A stretch of 39,767 nt of DNA. It comes from Gammaproteobacteria bacterium. GTDB taxonomy: Bacteria; Pseudomonadota; Gammaproteobacteria; Arenicellales; Poriferihabitantaceae. Positions within the stretch are counted from its first letter, which is position 1; every line of letters starts with the position of its first letter. The DNA lies in assembly GCA_011523765.1 (NCBI GenBank), contig WTGA01000146.1, forward strand, positions 1-39,767, written 5' to 3'. The notes under the pieces were generated by a model. That model searched no databases and was not told where the DNA came from. It saw nothing but the letters and a program-made list of their open reading frames with translations. A program made the translations under genes and the position numbers. This document shows, piece after piece, positions 8,405-16,951 of the stretch.

Positions 8405-9202
8405 ATGAAACTCATTACCTGGAACGTCAACGGCATTCGTGCCGTGGAACGCAAGGGCGCGCTGCAGCAGTTGATCAGCGAGCACGCACCGGATGTATTC
8501 ATGGTCCAGGAAATCAAGGGGACCCCGGACCAGTTCAGCCCGTTTTTGACGGCACACGAAGCGTATCACCAGTATTACAGCAGTGCCGAGAAAAAAGGGT
8601 ATGCGGGGACATCCATCTGGATTGCCAAGGCACTGGCCCGGCAGGTGGGGGAGACCGCTTTCAACACGGTTGTACCCGATGCGCCCAACGCCGATGAGGG
8701 CCGCATCTCCCACCTGTGCCTGGAGAAAGACCGGAAGACCTGGGACCTTTTTTCAATCTATTTTCCCAACGGCGGGAAAAGTGAACAGGCCTGGAAGGAA
8801 AAGCTGGTGTTCTACGACCGTGTACATGACTATATGAATGCACTCCGGCAAAAAGGACATCGGGTGATCGTGGGGGGGGACATGAATGTCGCCCATACCG
8901 AAATCGACATCGCCCGGCCGAAAGAAAATGATGGAAAAATTGGTTTCCACCCCAAGGAACGCGCCTGGATGGACCGGCTGGTGGAAGATGGCTGGGCCGA
9001 TACCTGGAGGGAACGCAATCCCGGAATCACGGATGTCTACTCATGGTGGCACATGATCAGCCGGGGCCGGGACCGGAATGTGGGCTGGCGCATAGACTAT
9101 TTCCTGATGGACCATGCAGAGATGTACTGCATCGAGGACGTGGCCTACCTGAATGACCAGATGGGTTCAGACCATTGCCCGCTTTCCCTGGTCATCCACT
9201 GA
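8405..9202 (+). CDS. xthA: Exodeoxyribonuclease III
   Basis: A 265-residue Exo III/AP endonuclease of the EEP superfamily. Active-site residues are visible: N7 (WNVNGIR), E36 (VQEIKG), D159 and N161 (GGDMNVAH), and D256/H257 at the C-terminus (GSDHCP). The WRIDYF segment is also conserved. It removes nucleotides 3' to 5' from duplex DNA and cleaves at abasic sites in base-excision repair. The ATG at 8405 begins the canonical MKxxTWNVNG start. The next gene begins 28 bases downstream, so co-transcription is likely. Confidence 0.95.
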   Translation: MKLITWNVNGIRAVERKGALQQLISEHAPDVFMVQEIKGTPDQFSPFLTAHEAYHQYYSSAEKKGYAGTSIWIAKALARQVGETAFNTVVPDAPNADEGRISHLCLEKDRKTWDLFSIYFPNGGKSEQAWKEKLVFYDRVHDYMNALRQKGHRVIVGGDMNVAHTEIDIARPKENDGKIGFHPKERAWMDRLVEDGWADTWRERNPGITDVYSWWHMISRGRDRNVGWRIDYFLMDHAEMYCIEDVAYLNDQMGSDHCPLSLVIH

Positions 9203-9230
9203 TTTTTCGAATGACCCCTTTTTAAAGCCA

Positions 9231-10391
9231 ATGAACACGAACTGGAACTATCCCACCGCCCTGCGCGTAGGCACCGGCCGGATTGGAGAAATCGCAGAAG
9301 TATGTGCGCAGTTCAACCTGTCCGCTCCATTGCTGGTCACCGACCCGGGAGTTGCCGCGCTGCCCATGACCCGGGAGATAGTCGACACCTGCACCGATGC
9401 GGGGTTGCGGGTCCGCATTTTCAGCGATATCAAGCCCAATCCAACGGGGACGAATGTCGACAGGGGGATCGCCGCCTATCAGTCCGGCCACCATGACGGG
9501 GTGATCGCACTGGGGGGGGGCAGCGGGCTTGACGCCGGGAAAGCCGTGGCGGTCGGAGTGAACCAGCCCTGTTCGATCTGGGACCTGGAAGACATTGGCG
9601 AGAACTGGAAACGGGCGGAGGCCGGCCTGATCCCGCCTGTCATCGCCGTCCCTACCACGGCCGGGACCGGTTCGGAAGTCGGTCGCGCCGCCGTGATTGT
9701 CAACGAGGACGACCACCGCAAGGTGATTGTCTTTCATCCGAAAATGTGCCCGGACTGCGTCATTCTCGATCCCGAATTGACCATCGGACTGCCTCCCATG
9801 CTGACCGCGGCAACCGGGATGGATGCGTTGTCCCACAACCTGGAGGCATTTTGTTCGCCGCTGTTCCATCCGATGGCCGAGGGTATTGCCGTGGAAGGGA
9901 TTCGATTGATCAAGGAATTCCTGCCTGCTGCCGTTGCCGACGGCAACGATATCGAGGCCAGGACCCGGATGCTGGTTGCTTCTTCCATGGGGGCCACCGC
10001 ATTCCAGCGCGGCCTGGGCGCCATGCATGCCCTCGCCCACCCCCTGGGGGCGGTCTACGATGCCCATCACGGGACCTTGAATGCCATCTTGATGCCGTAC
10101 GTCCTGATGGCAAACCGAAGGGCCATCGCAAAACCCGTCAACCGCCTTTCCCGCTACCTGGGCCTCCGGGAAGGATTCGACCCGTTCCTGCAGTGGGTGA
10201 TGGAACTCAGGGCAAGTATCGGAATTCCCGACACCCTGCAGGAGATCGGGATCGGTGATGACCGGGTGGACGAAATTGGAAGGATGGCGGTCGCCGATCC
10301 GTCAGCGGCCACCAACCCCATTCCATTTGATGCCGAAGCCTACAGCCGGATTGCACTCCATGCCATGCACGGCCAGCTTCAATCCGTATAG
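9231..10391 (+). CDS. Iron-containing alcohol dehydrogenase (group III)
   Basis: A 386-residue Fe-ADH. The NAD(P)-binding loop is GGGSGLDAGKA (95-105), followed by PTTAGTGSEVG (141-151). The metal ligands read as D198 and H202 (GMDALSHNLEAF), H266 (MHALAHPLG) and H280 (DAHHGTLNA), matching the spacing in FucO-type enzymes. Members reduce aldehydes such as lactaldehyde, 1,3-propanediol precursors or succinate semialdehyde; the substrate is not evident. Start at 9231 is chosen because the family begins near this point and the upstream codons fall inside the exonuclease gene. It converges on the MFS gene, with only 19 bases between the stops. Confidence 0.9.
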   Translation: MNTNWNYPTALRVGTGRIGEIAEVCAQFNLSAPLLVTDPGVAALPMTREIVDTCTDAGLRVRIFSDIKPNPTGTNVDRGIAAYQSGHHDGVIALGGGSGLDAGKAVAVGVNQPCSIWDLEDIGENWKRAEAGLIPPVIAVPTTAGTGSEVGRAAVIVNEDDHRKVIVFHPKMCPDCVILDPELTIGLPPMLTAATGMDALSHNLEAFCSPLFHPMAEGIAVEGIRLIKEFLPAAVADGNDIEARTRMLVASSMGATAFQRGLGAMHALAHPLGAVYDAHHGTLNAILMPYVLMANRRAIAKPVNRLSRYLGLREGFDPFLQWVMELRASIGIPDTLQEIGIGDDRVDEIGRMAVADPSAATNPIPFDAEAYSRIALHAMHGQLQSV

Positions 10392-10410
10392 TGTCGTTGT
10401 GACCGGGATT

Positions 10411-11610
10411 TTACGGCAAAGGCCTTTCTGCCCTTGATCTGGGGCATTCACCATTGTAACGGCTGGTTCCGTACAGAAGATACAGAAAGGCGAGGACCGC
10501 ACAGGCCCAGTAGACGGGTCCGAGCACCACTTCGCTGTCCGGAATTTCCAGGACAGCGAATCCCAATGTGCCAAACACGACCACAATCGCCATCTGGGTA
10601 TAGTAGCTTTTCAGCACAAGGTAGTCATGTGACCGGGTGAGCTTGGCGATATCATAGAACCGCTTGTTCATGGCCAGCCTGAAAAAGGACGTGCTGAAGG
10701 TAATCACGACCAGGAGCAGGAAAAGAATCTCAAGGGAATAATCGTTGTCGGTGATCGCCCTTAACGCCCACGACAGGGCATACAGGCCCACTGCAAGGAT
10801 GTACACATGCTTTCTTCCCAGCCGGTCGATCGTGTTTTTCAAAAGAAAAAACAGGATGCCGAAAATGACGGCCAGCGACAGCACCATGAGGCCCAATGTT
10901 GTGAAGCTTTCATGGGCGAGCATAAACAGCGTAATCAGCCAGAAAAAACTCTCGGCGAAAAGGAAAAGCCCGTCAATGACAAAGACCAGCCTTGAGTTCT
11001 CATTGTCCCGGAAACCCAGGATATCCCGAATGGTCAGGCTGGCGTGCCGGGACAAGGTGACCGGATACAGCGGTCTTGTCCGGATGACAATGAAGAAACC
11101 GACCACGGCGATCACCGCGGAGGCCCAGACCAGAAGCACAAAATTTGTCCGCTCAAGCAAAAATGCCCCCATCAATATTCCCAGCTGCAGGAGAATACCG
11201 ACAAAAATCTGGAAATTCCCGTATTTTTTCCCGGAACTTTCAAGGTCGATCAGGTCAAAAAACAGGGCGCGCTGGGTGGTCCAGTAAAAACAGTTGTACA
11301 GGCCGTAAGTGATGCCGAGCACGAGAAGGATGGGACGGCTCATTTGCATCACGTGAACGTTGTACAACAGCAGGATTTCCAGAAACAGGGACACGCCGAT
11401 CAGCCCGGTCAGATTGACCCTGAACCGCAATCGGTCCCAGACCCAAAGCGCACCGCAGAACCCCAGTCCGGCCAGGGCAATGAACAGGGATATCTCGCCC
11501 ACACCGAAACCCTGTTTCCATATGTAAACAGGGATGTAGAAAGGGAAAATCCCTATCAGCAAGGAATGCAGACCCAGATACTGATAGAAAGTCTTGCGGG
11601 TAGACGGCAT
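10411..11610 (-). CDS. MFS-type transporter in the ATP-grasp operon
   Basis: A 399-residue integral membrane protein with about 12 predicted transmembrane helices in two sets of six, and a longer loop in the middle (about 185-205), as in the major facilitator superfamily. The conserved loop 2-3 region is degenerate (WVWDRLRFRVN), while the equivalent in the second half reads KNTIDRLGRKHVY. It begins exactly one base after the stop of the second ATP-grasp gene, so the three genes form one transcription unit. The natural inference is that it exports (or imports) the product or substrate of the two ligases. The substrate cannot be read from the sequence. Confidence 0.8.
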   Translation of the reverse strand: MPSTRKTFYQYLGLHSLLIGIFPFYIPVYIWKQGFGVGEISLFIALAGLGFCGALWVWDRLRFRVNLTGLIGVSLFLEILLLYNVHVMQMSRPILLVLGITYGLYNCFYWTTQRALFFDLIDLESSGKKYGNFQIFVGILLQLGILMGAFLLERTNFVLLVWASAVIAVVGFFIVIRTRPLYPVTLSRHASLTIRDILGFRDNENSRLVFVIDGLFLFAESFFWLITLFMLAHESFTTLGLMVLSLAVIFGILFFLLKNTIDRLGRKHVYILAVGLYALSWALRAITDNDYSLEILFLLLVVITFSTSFFRLAMNKRFYDIAKLTRSHDYLVLKSYYTQMAIVVVFGTLGFAVLEIPDSEVVLGPVYWACAVLAFLYLLYGTSRYNGECPRSRAERPLP

Positions 11611-12519
11611 TCAGAAGATGTCTTGGTCCGGGATCTCGATATTGTCGAGTTCGGCAAGGGAATCGCTGAAATCCTCGACTTCGCCATATCTGGGGTGGTA
11701 GTGCATCTTGATGTACGGACGGGAATTGACCTCGATGAAGATGCATTTCTGTTCCGTGTAGGGGATTTCGATCCCTTTTTCAAAGATCACGTCAATCCCC
11801 AGAACATTCGCACCGAACAGCCTGACAACATGAAAAAAAAGCCGCTTGTTCTCGTCAGGAATGGAACTTTGGTCTATGGTTTCAACCACCCCTCCCGGGG
11901 CGAGCGCAACACGATGAAACAGTTCGACCCGCTCACCATCGGCGGGAATGGAACCCAAAGCCAGATTCTGTTTCGCAAGATGCCGGTCCACCTGGTCGGT
12001 TTTTGAAATCGGGAAGATGGTGGGATGCAGCCTCATCTCCTTGCGGACCTGGTTTTCCTTGTCGATGAGCACGCTGATCGTGTCTGAACCGTTTCCGGTG
12101 ACAAAGGGCGGGTAGCGCTGAATGACGGATATCAGGCCGTCCCCGGTGGCCAGTACCCGGTAGTTGGACCCCTTCAAATACTGTTCAACGATCGTGACCG
12201 GCCACCATGCCTTCACCCAAAACAGGGCATGGTAAAGCTCCCGATAACTGTTGATAGGGAAATAACTGCCGCGGGAATAGCCGCTGACATTGGGCTTGAT
12301 GACAACGGGAAACCCGTATTCCCGGACAAATTTAACGGCTTCCCACGGCCAGAAAAAAACCTTCCCCCGAGCATGGGGGATATCGTTTTTTTCAAAAACC
12401 GTCCTGCCCTGCCCTTTCGAGCGGCAACCCTTCCTCACCTCCAGTGTATTGTAGTTACTGCATCCGTGCATGTAGCGTTCACTGATCCAGGCATACACCA
12501 GGGCTTTTAGTGTTCTCAT
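11611..12519 (-). CDS. ATP-grasp ligase, cyanophycin synthetase/GshAB-like
   Basis: A 302-residue ATP-grasp protein. The nucleotide-binding lysine is K75 (PVVIKPNVSGYSRG), followed by EQYLKGSNYRVL (112-123), the VTGNGSDTI segment (140-148), and the metal-binding end IEVNSRPYIKMHYHP (262-276). The VEQY..G..YRVL plus IEVN.RP..MH.HP pattern is that of the ATP-grasp domain in cyanophycin synthetase and the ligase half of GshAB. These form an amide bond through an acyl-phosphate, adding an amino acid to a carboxylate. The Mur-ligase domain of cyanophycin synthetase is absent. It overlaps the upstream ATP-grasp gene by four bases (ATGA), which indicates translational coupling. The product is unknown. 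Confidence 0.8.
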   Translation of the reverse strand: MRTLKALVYAWISERYMHGCSNYNTLEVRKGCRSKGQGRTVFEKNDIPHARGKVFFWPWEAVKFVREYGFPVVIKPNVSGYSRGSYFPINSYRELYHALFWVKAWWPVTIVEQYLKGSNYRVLATGDGLISVIQRYPPFVTGNGSDTISVLIDKENQVRKEMRLHPTIFPISKTDQVDRHLAKQNLALGSIPADGERVELFHRVALAPGGVVETIDQSSIPDENKRLFFHVVRLFGANVLGIDVIFEKGIEIPYTEQKCIFIEVNSRPYIKMHYHPRYGEVEDFSDSLAELDNIEIPDQDIF

Positions 12520-13481
12520 CGGTTTTTTCTGATTAAATTTGCCAGCCGGCCGGGCCGGTTATACAACATCATTTTGGTATAGATCGGATATTCTTCGAGG
12601 GTTTTATCCCGACACTTGGTCAACCGGGCCAGCTTCCACATGTACCCCAGGCTCATTCCCAGCCAGTCCCGTACTGTATACCCCGGGTCCAGCATATGAA
12701 TCGGCATGGGTGTAAACAGGTTCAACTCAATGATGTGAAACCTGCCGGCCAGCAGGTCTTCCGTTGAGTTTGCCCTAAGGCTCAACCGGGAAATTCCAAA
12801 TTGACCGATTTGGCAAACCGTGTTCCATAAAATCTGTTTTTGCGGCTCTGAAAACTGTTCTGTGATGTCGTGATACGTTGTGTCCCGGTTATGAATCCCG
12901 TTAATCGGGTTCCGTTCGCTTTCGTTGATGACTTCGGTCACACTGAATATGGAATACTCCCCCTTGTTCCGGTGGTGTTGCAACGAGAATATTTCAAACT
13001 CCCTGGCTTCCAATGCACCTTGTTGAATGATATAGGGCACCTGTGAACAGCCGATCTGTTGCCGGATTTCCCGGAGCGATACGGGATCGTCCGCCCGGTA
13101 AATTCCCGATGCATTTTGCCCCCATTCCGGTTTCAAAAACACCGGAAAATGCTCGGGAATGTAGCCGGCATCATCGTACTGCTGGGCAAGCCGCCATTCT
13201 ATCGGAATCAGCTTGTCAAGATCAATCTTGGAAAATACCCCTTTTTCATTGTTGAAATAACGAGAATTCAGCTGGAAATACTTGCAGGGCTTGGTACCAA
13301 TCAGGACGCAGTCGAGAATGTAGGCGGCAACCATTACAATGGTCATTTTCATCGGCCCGGGACCGTAGGAATGTACAACTTGGTATTTCAGGGAGACCGG
13401 AACTTCCAGGCCGGCCACCTGTTCTTCCATGCATGGGCAACCGGGCATTCCCTGCCGCACCAATGGAAGCCGCTGAACCAT
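12516..13481 (-). CDS. Second, divergent ATP-grasp-like protein
   Basis: A protein of up to 321 residues. From about residue 105 it has an ATP-grasp pattern: FPVFLKPEWGQNASGIYRA (nucleotide lysine in FLKP), the VPYIIQQ linker strand, an acidic REFEIFSL strand and the terminal HIIELNLFTPMP resembling the metal-binding E-x-N. It is clearly diverged from its downstream neighbour, so it is probably a separate ligase and not a recent duplicate. The start is uncertain: ATG at 13481 gives the full length; ATG at 13352, 13346 or 13334 would drop a region rich in Gly, Pro and Val. None has a strong ribosome-binding site. It is the first gene of the ligase-ligase-MFS operon. Confidence 0.68.
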   Translation of the reverse strand: MVQRLPLVRQGMPGCPCMEEQVAGLEVPVSLKYQVVHSYGPGPMKMTIVMVAAYILDCVLIGTKPCKYFQLNSRYFNNEKGVFSKIDLDKLIPIEWRLAQQYDDAGYIPEHFPVFLKPEWGQNASGIYRADDPVSLREIRQQIGCSQVPYIIQQGALEAREFEIFSLQHHRNKGEYSIFSVTEVINESERNPINGIHNRDTTYHDITEQFSEPQKQILWNTVCQIGQFGISRLSLRANSTEDLLAGRFHIIELNLFTPMPIHMLDPGYTVRDWLGMSLGYMWKLARLTKCRDKTLEEYPIYTKMMLYNRPGRLANLIRKNR

Positions 13482-13862
13482 TTCCCGGATTCTCTCCGGG
13501 AAGAAAAAAGAGGGTGGGAGATGGCGTTATTCATCCACCCCATTGTACCGGAAAGACGAGGGGGCATTGCCCGGATATCCGGCTTTCCACCGTCGGCGGA
13601 CCTGAGACCGGGACGGCCGCAGTGCGAGGATGGTGGCAGAAGGCTCAAGCCCGTGTGCCGCAACACGGCCACACCCCCGAAGCCTGCCGGCACGGCTTCG
13701 TCAACACGGTCTTTTGGAACACACACCAGAACCCTTCTTGCTCAGGCCAATCCCTTTCCGGTCAACCGCGGTCTAATTCAACGGTCTTCCCGTGCGCACC
13801 GCCGGTTGGACAGCAATGCTGCGGAAACGGCATTCCCTTCCGTACCCACCCGGAACATGGGC
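13482..13862. other. Gap upstream of the ATP-grasp operon
   Basis: About 380 bases without a recognisable gene between two minus-strand genes. A short inverted repeat (CCCGG at 13486-13490, CCGGG at 13498-13502) lies directly before the 13481 start and is flanked by an A/G-rich tract. I see no promoter consensus. Open frames here are GC-rich shadows with no family resemblance. Confidence 0.4.
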
Positions 13863-14174
13863 TTACCCGGTCCCGGTCTGCATTTTTGAGGTAACGCTGT
13901 CCACCTTGTCCTGCAACGACTGTTCCCGGTCTGTCCGGGTTCCAAGCCTCAAGGTCGTACTGATGCGCGGTGCACCCAGCTCATGGACACGTTCATGGCA
14001 TTGCTTCAATGCGTCCATCACATCCTCCCATTCCCCCTCAACATTGGTACCGTACGCATGCAGGCGGGTTTCCAGTCCTGCCTGATTCAGAATTTCCTGG
14101 CACGCCACGACATATTCAGACACGGACACGCCAACGCCCATGGGAATGACACAAATATCAGCGTGCACTTTCAC
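13863..14174 (-). CDS. MTH1187/YkoF-type thiamine-binding protein
   Basis: A 103-residue protein of the MTH1187 family (ferredoxin-like fold, thiamine-binding). The marker segments are ADICVIPMGVGVSVSEYVV at the start, LHAYGTNVEGEWEDVM in the middle and RISTTLRLGTRTD near the end. Structures of family members bind thiamine or its pyrimidine moiety between subunits; the cellular role is not settled. The GTG at 14174 is preferred (AGGGGC lies 5 bases upstream and the family begins at the first strand); a TTG at 14192 is the longer option. No transporter partner sits next to it here. Confidence 0.82.
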   Translation of the reverse strand: MKVHADICVIPMGVGVSVSEYVVACQEILNQAGLETRLHAYGTNVEGEWEDVMDALKQCHERVHELGAPRISTTLRLGTRTDREQSLQDKVDSVTSKMQTGTG

Positions 14175-14342
14175 CAGACGGCCCCTGGACAAACCGAATC
14201 ACCCGGGAAAACCAGCGGACAGGGCCCGGGACGGTGTGGTGCCGGGACCGGGCTGCGTACACGAAAACCGCCTTTTCGGCAGGCGATTGCACTGTCCCCG
14301 GATTTGCATGTCATCAACGCCCGCCTTCCGCCCGATACGGAA

Positions 14343-14915
14343 TCAAAAGTTATACCAGGATTCGCCTTTCACCAGGTACGGCAGTTCGCCGTTGTCCCGG
14401 AACCACGAATCCACCACATAGTTCTGGCCCGTTGCGATATCCAGAATTTCCGCCGCCCAGTGTTGCGCGAAAAAGTTGTTTCGGTACGCCCGGCGCTGAA
14501 CCAGGTGATATCTGAGCACGCCTATATTTTCCATGAGTTTCAGATAAGTAGTGGTATTCAGGGATTCATCAATGCAATCCATCTGACCCGTCCTGGGCGC
14601 CGCTTTGTAGTTGGAAAACAACCAGTTTCTGCCGATATCCCTGTGCGTAGGGGAATACTGGCCAACCAGGGTCTCCATCATGGCCACCGCTTCCTTGATG
14701 CGCCTTCTCTCCGTACGGGCATCCGTAACCTGGTTGAACAGGCTCTTGACCTGGCCCCATTCTACCTCGTTCAACCTGACCCACTGGCTGCTCTTGCAGC
14801 CAAATCCAAAGCAGACCTTGAATTCCTCTGGCACATCGGCACTCTCTGCTGCTGCAAAAGAAAATGGCAGCAACAGACAGACACCAACCAGAAAATGACA
14901 AGCCCTGCTTCTCAA
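14343..14915 (-). CDS. Secreted protein with a possible transglutaminase-like Cys-His-Asp triad
   Basis: A 190-residue protein. The first 23 residues form a classical signal peptide (basic start, hydrophobic core, AAA-E cleavage site), so it acts in the periplasm or outside. I do not recognise a named family. C114 (QMDCIDES, at the start of a helix), H152 (FFAQHWAAEI, start of a strand) and D169 (YVVDSWF, next strand) occur in the order and spacing of a transglutaminase-like cysteine-peptidase core. That is pattern reading, not proof. Two more cysteines (C35, C40) near the mature N-terminus could pair. It is divergent from the DUF3301 gene across an AT-rich spacer. Confidence 0.65.
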   Translation of the reverse strand: MRSRACHFLVGVCLLLPFSFAAAESADVPEEFKVCFGFGCKSSQWVRLNEVEWGQVKSLFNQVTDARTERRRIKEAVAMMETLVGQYSPTHRDIGRNWLFSNYKAAPRTGQMDCIDESLNTTTYLKLMENIGVLRYHLVQRRAYRNNFFAQHWAAEILDIATGQNYVVDSWFRDNGELPYLVKGESWYNF

Positions 14916-14997
14916 ACTACAAACACTCTCCGACTTATTATAATGATAATATTAACAAATTTTTTACTCGGATGTCACTATTGCTGGAAAAAATAAA
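14916..14997. promoter_or_regulatory. AT-rich divergent promoter region
   Basis: An 82-base spacer between two divergent genes with an AT-rich core at about 14935-14967, unlike its GC-rich surroundings. TATAAT occurs on the plus strand at 14939-14944 and on the minus strand at 14942-14937. No good -35 box stands 17 bases from either. GGAA lies before the DUF3301 ATG. Divergent promoters are likely; the exact elements are not certain. Confidence 0.45.
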
Positions 14998-15312
14998 ATG
15001 CTGACCACATTATTCCAGCTTCTCGGCGTCGCAACCGTTTCCGGTTTTTTGCTTCTGATCCTGAAAATTCAGCAAAAAAGGGAACTGGCGAACCGGATTG
15101 CCCGGCACTACTGCAATCAAAATGATCTGCAATTTTTGGATGGCGCCGTGGCTTTTCGGGGGTGTCATTTCAACTGGATTCAACGAAGGATTGTCTTTCA
15201 CTTTCACTTTGACTATTCACTGAACAAGACAGACCGGTACACGGGATCCATTTCCCTTGCCGGAAACCGGGTACCGGATATTTACGCTGACCGGAATCCT
15301 GTCCGCCTTTAG
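14998..15312 (+). CDS. DUF3301 family membrane-anchored protein
   Basis: A 104-residue protein with one N-terminal transmembrane helix (about residues 3-22) followed by a basic stretch (KIQQKRELANRIA) and a small domain. The segments RHYCNQNDLQFLDGAVAF and QRRIVFHFHFDYSLNKTDRYTGSISLAG match the DUF3301 family of gammaproteobacteria. Its function is unknown. The helix then positive stretch suggests the C-terminal domain faces the cytoplasm. It converges on the metallophosphoesterase gene; the 212 bases between hold no clear terminator. Confidence 0.8.
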   Translation: MLTTLFQLLGVATVSGFLLLILKIQQKRELANRIARHYCNQNDLQFLDGAVAFRGCHFNWIQRRIVFHFHFDYSLNKTDRYTGSISLAGNRVPDIYADRNPVRL

Positions 15313-15524
15313 CTGGGCAACCGCAAACCGATCCCCCGGGACCGGTCATCCCGGTTCAGTGAACCCCTCCACACCTGAGTGGTTCCACGGGCCGGGAGGT
15401 TTCAGCAGGGAGCGGCCGCCGGCAACTCTTCAGCCCATCGTGGCACCAGCGGCAGGCGGGTTGCAGCATCCACCTTTGCGCCGGTTCATGGACTGGCCCG
15501 TGGCCAACCCCTGCTCAAGGCAGA

Positions 15525-16583
15525 TTATCCGGGCTTGATTTCAAACACGGAAATTTCGTTTGTCGACCCGAGCCGCATAAGTGGTCCCCAGGTCCCCGTA
15601 CCGGGAGATACGTAAAGCCGGGAGTCTCCCTGCTGGTACATTCCGCGAATGCGTTTGAATTGTTGTTTGACGACATAGTTGAATGGAAATATCTGTCCAT
15701 TGTGGGTGTGTCCCGACAGCTTCAGATCAACCCCGTGCCGGATCGCGGCTTCCCATCCCATGGGCTTGTGATAGAGCAGAATCGTAAATTTGGAGGTATC
15801 GCTGGTTATGCCGGGGAGATGTGTCGCAACCTGGTCGGGGTCATCCGAATCATCGATCCCGATAAAATGCAATTCCCCCTCGCTGACCGAGTCCTGCCTG
15901 AGGGTGACCATGCCCAGACGACGGGCAATGTCGAGTATTTTTTCCAGGTCCGCATATCGCTCGTGATTGCCAATGGTGAAGAAGGTTTTTGCAGACAACG
16001 ATCTCAATGACTCCAACGCGGTATAATCTACTGCACTGGAGTCAATCAGGTCACCGGTAATCACGACATAATCCAGGGCCAGGGTATTCAGCCTGTTTAC
16101 AATCCTTTGCATATATCCACCCTGCCTGGAACCGATATGGACATCACTGATCTGCCCGATCCGGTAACTTCGACTGACTTTGTTGCTGTAGATATCGAAA
16201 CTCCTGACGGACAGGTGGTGGGAAAACGCAATGGCCCCGAGACTGAGCACGGCCCCGGTGAAAGCAATGGTTTGGGCAACCAGCCTGTCATCCGCCGACA
16301 ACAGCGGACGAAGCGGCTCCGCCAGCAGTGTCAGCGTTGCGAAGATAAAACTGACCCCCATCCAGTGCACGACGATATAGCGTACTGCCATCCTGGGCCC
16401 GCTGAATGAGTAACGCATGGCCAGCACACCGGCCAGCCAGATGATGAGAGACTGATATCCGTGGATTGCCAAAGGTTCGCCGTACCAGTTGCCCAGCCGG
16501 TATGGCGGATACGCAAAAACGAAATAGCAGGCCAGACCAAACAGCAGGGGGAACCAGCGTCGGAAAAAAGTTTTATTTGCCAT
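15525..16583 (-). CDS. Membrane-anchored metallophosphoesterase (YkuE/YaeI-like)
   Basis: A 352-residue protein. The first 125 residues hold about four transmembrane helices. The calcineurin-like domain then has all five metal motifs: SDVHIG (D147, H149), TGDLID (D178), GNHERY (N206, H207), LYHKP and SGHTHNGQ. YkuE/YaeI-type relatives act on phosphate esters or pyrophosphates at the membrane, with lipid substrates in some; the substrate here is not known. The domain follows the last helix directly, and the side of the membrane it faces is not clear from the sequence. Start at 16583 (ATGGCAAAT). Confidence 0.85.
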   Translation of the reverse strand: MANKTFFRRWFPLLFGLACYFVFAYPPYRLGNWYGEPLAIHGYQSLIIWLAGVLAMRYSFSGPRMAVRYIVVHWMGVSFIFATLTLLAEPLRPLLSADDRLVAQTIAFTGAVLSLGAIAFSHHLSVRSFDIYSNKVSRSYRIGQISDVHIGSRQGGYMQRIVNRLNTLALDYVVITGDLIDSSAVDYTALESLRSLSAKTFFTIGNHERYADLEKILDIARRLGMVTLRQDSVSEGELHFIGIDDSDDPDQVATHLPGITSDTSKFTILLYHKPMGWEAAIRHGVDLKLSGHTHNGQIFPFNYVVKQQFKRIRGMYQQGDSRLYVSPGTGTWGPLMRLGSTNEISVFEIKPG

Positions 16584-16951
16584 GAATCACTGCCCCCCGA
16601 ATCTCCGGAAAAGGCTTTCTTGCATCCGTCTGTCGGCCTGGAAAATACCGCCCCGGCCCGTGTCTCCGTTTTCCGCACACTCCCGTCCAATGGCGTCTTC
16701 CGTCTGCCGGGGAGCGGTCTCCCCCGCCGCCAACACCGTCTGGCACTGCAATGGCCGTCCATTCACCTGTCCAGGGACGGTTGCCCCGCATCCGGATGCA
16801 AAAACAATCTGCAACCACATGATTTGATACAATCGGCCGTGGAACCAATCTGTACCATGAAACACCACCCGTCCAGAACATGGTCCGCCAAGGCCCGATA
16901 ATGAAAACAGGATGACAGGCACACACTGACCGACCTACCCGGAGAATCCAG
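16584..16951. other. Divergent intergenic region before pyruvate kinase
   Basis: A 368-base spacer between the divergent metallophosphoesterase and pyruvate kinase genes. I found no gene; open frames in it are GC-rich and match nothing. It contains an extended -10 candidate for pyruvate kinase at 16825-16833. Confidence 0.45.
16825..16833 (+). promoter_or_regulatory. Extended -10 promoter candidate for pyruvate kinase
   Basis: TGATACAAT is a TGn extended -10 with one mismatch to TATAAT, in otherwise GC-rich DNA. No good -35 box is present, which extended -10 promoters tolerate. Transcription would start near 16840, giving a leader of about 110 bases before the TTG start. Confidence 0.38.

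Noticed and set aside
10410..10440. AAAGGCCTTT hairpin as a bidirectional terminator between the Fe-ADH and MFS genes
   Set aside because: It lies within the MFS coding end, has imperfect outer arms and no T tract.
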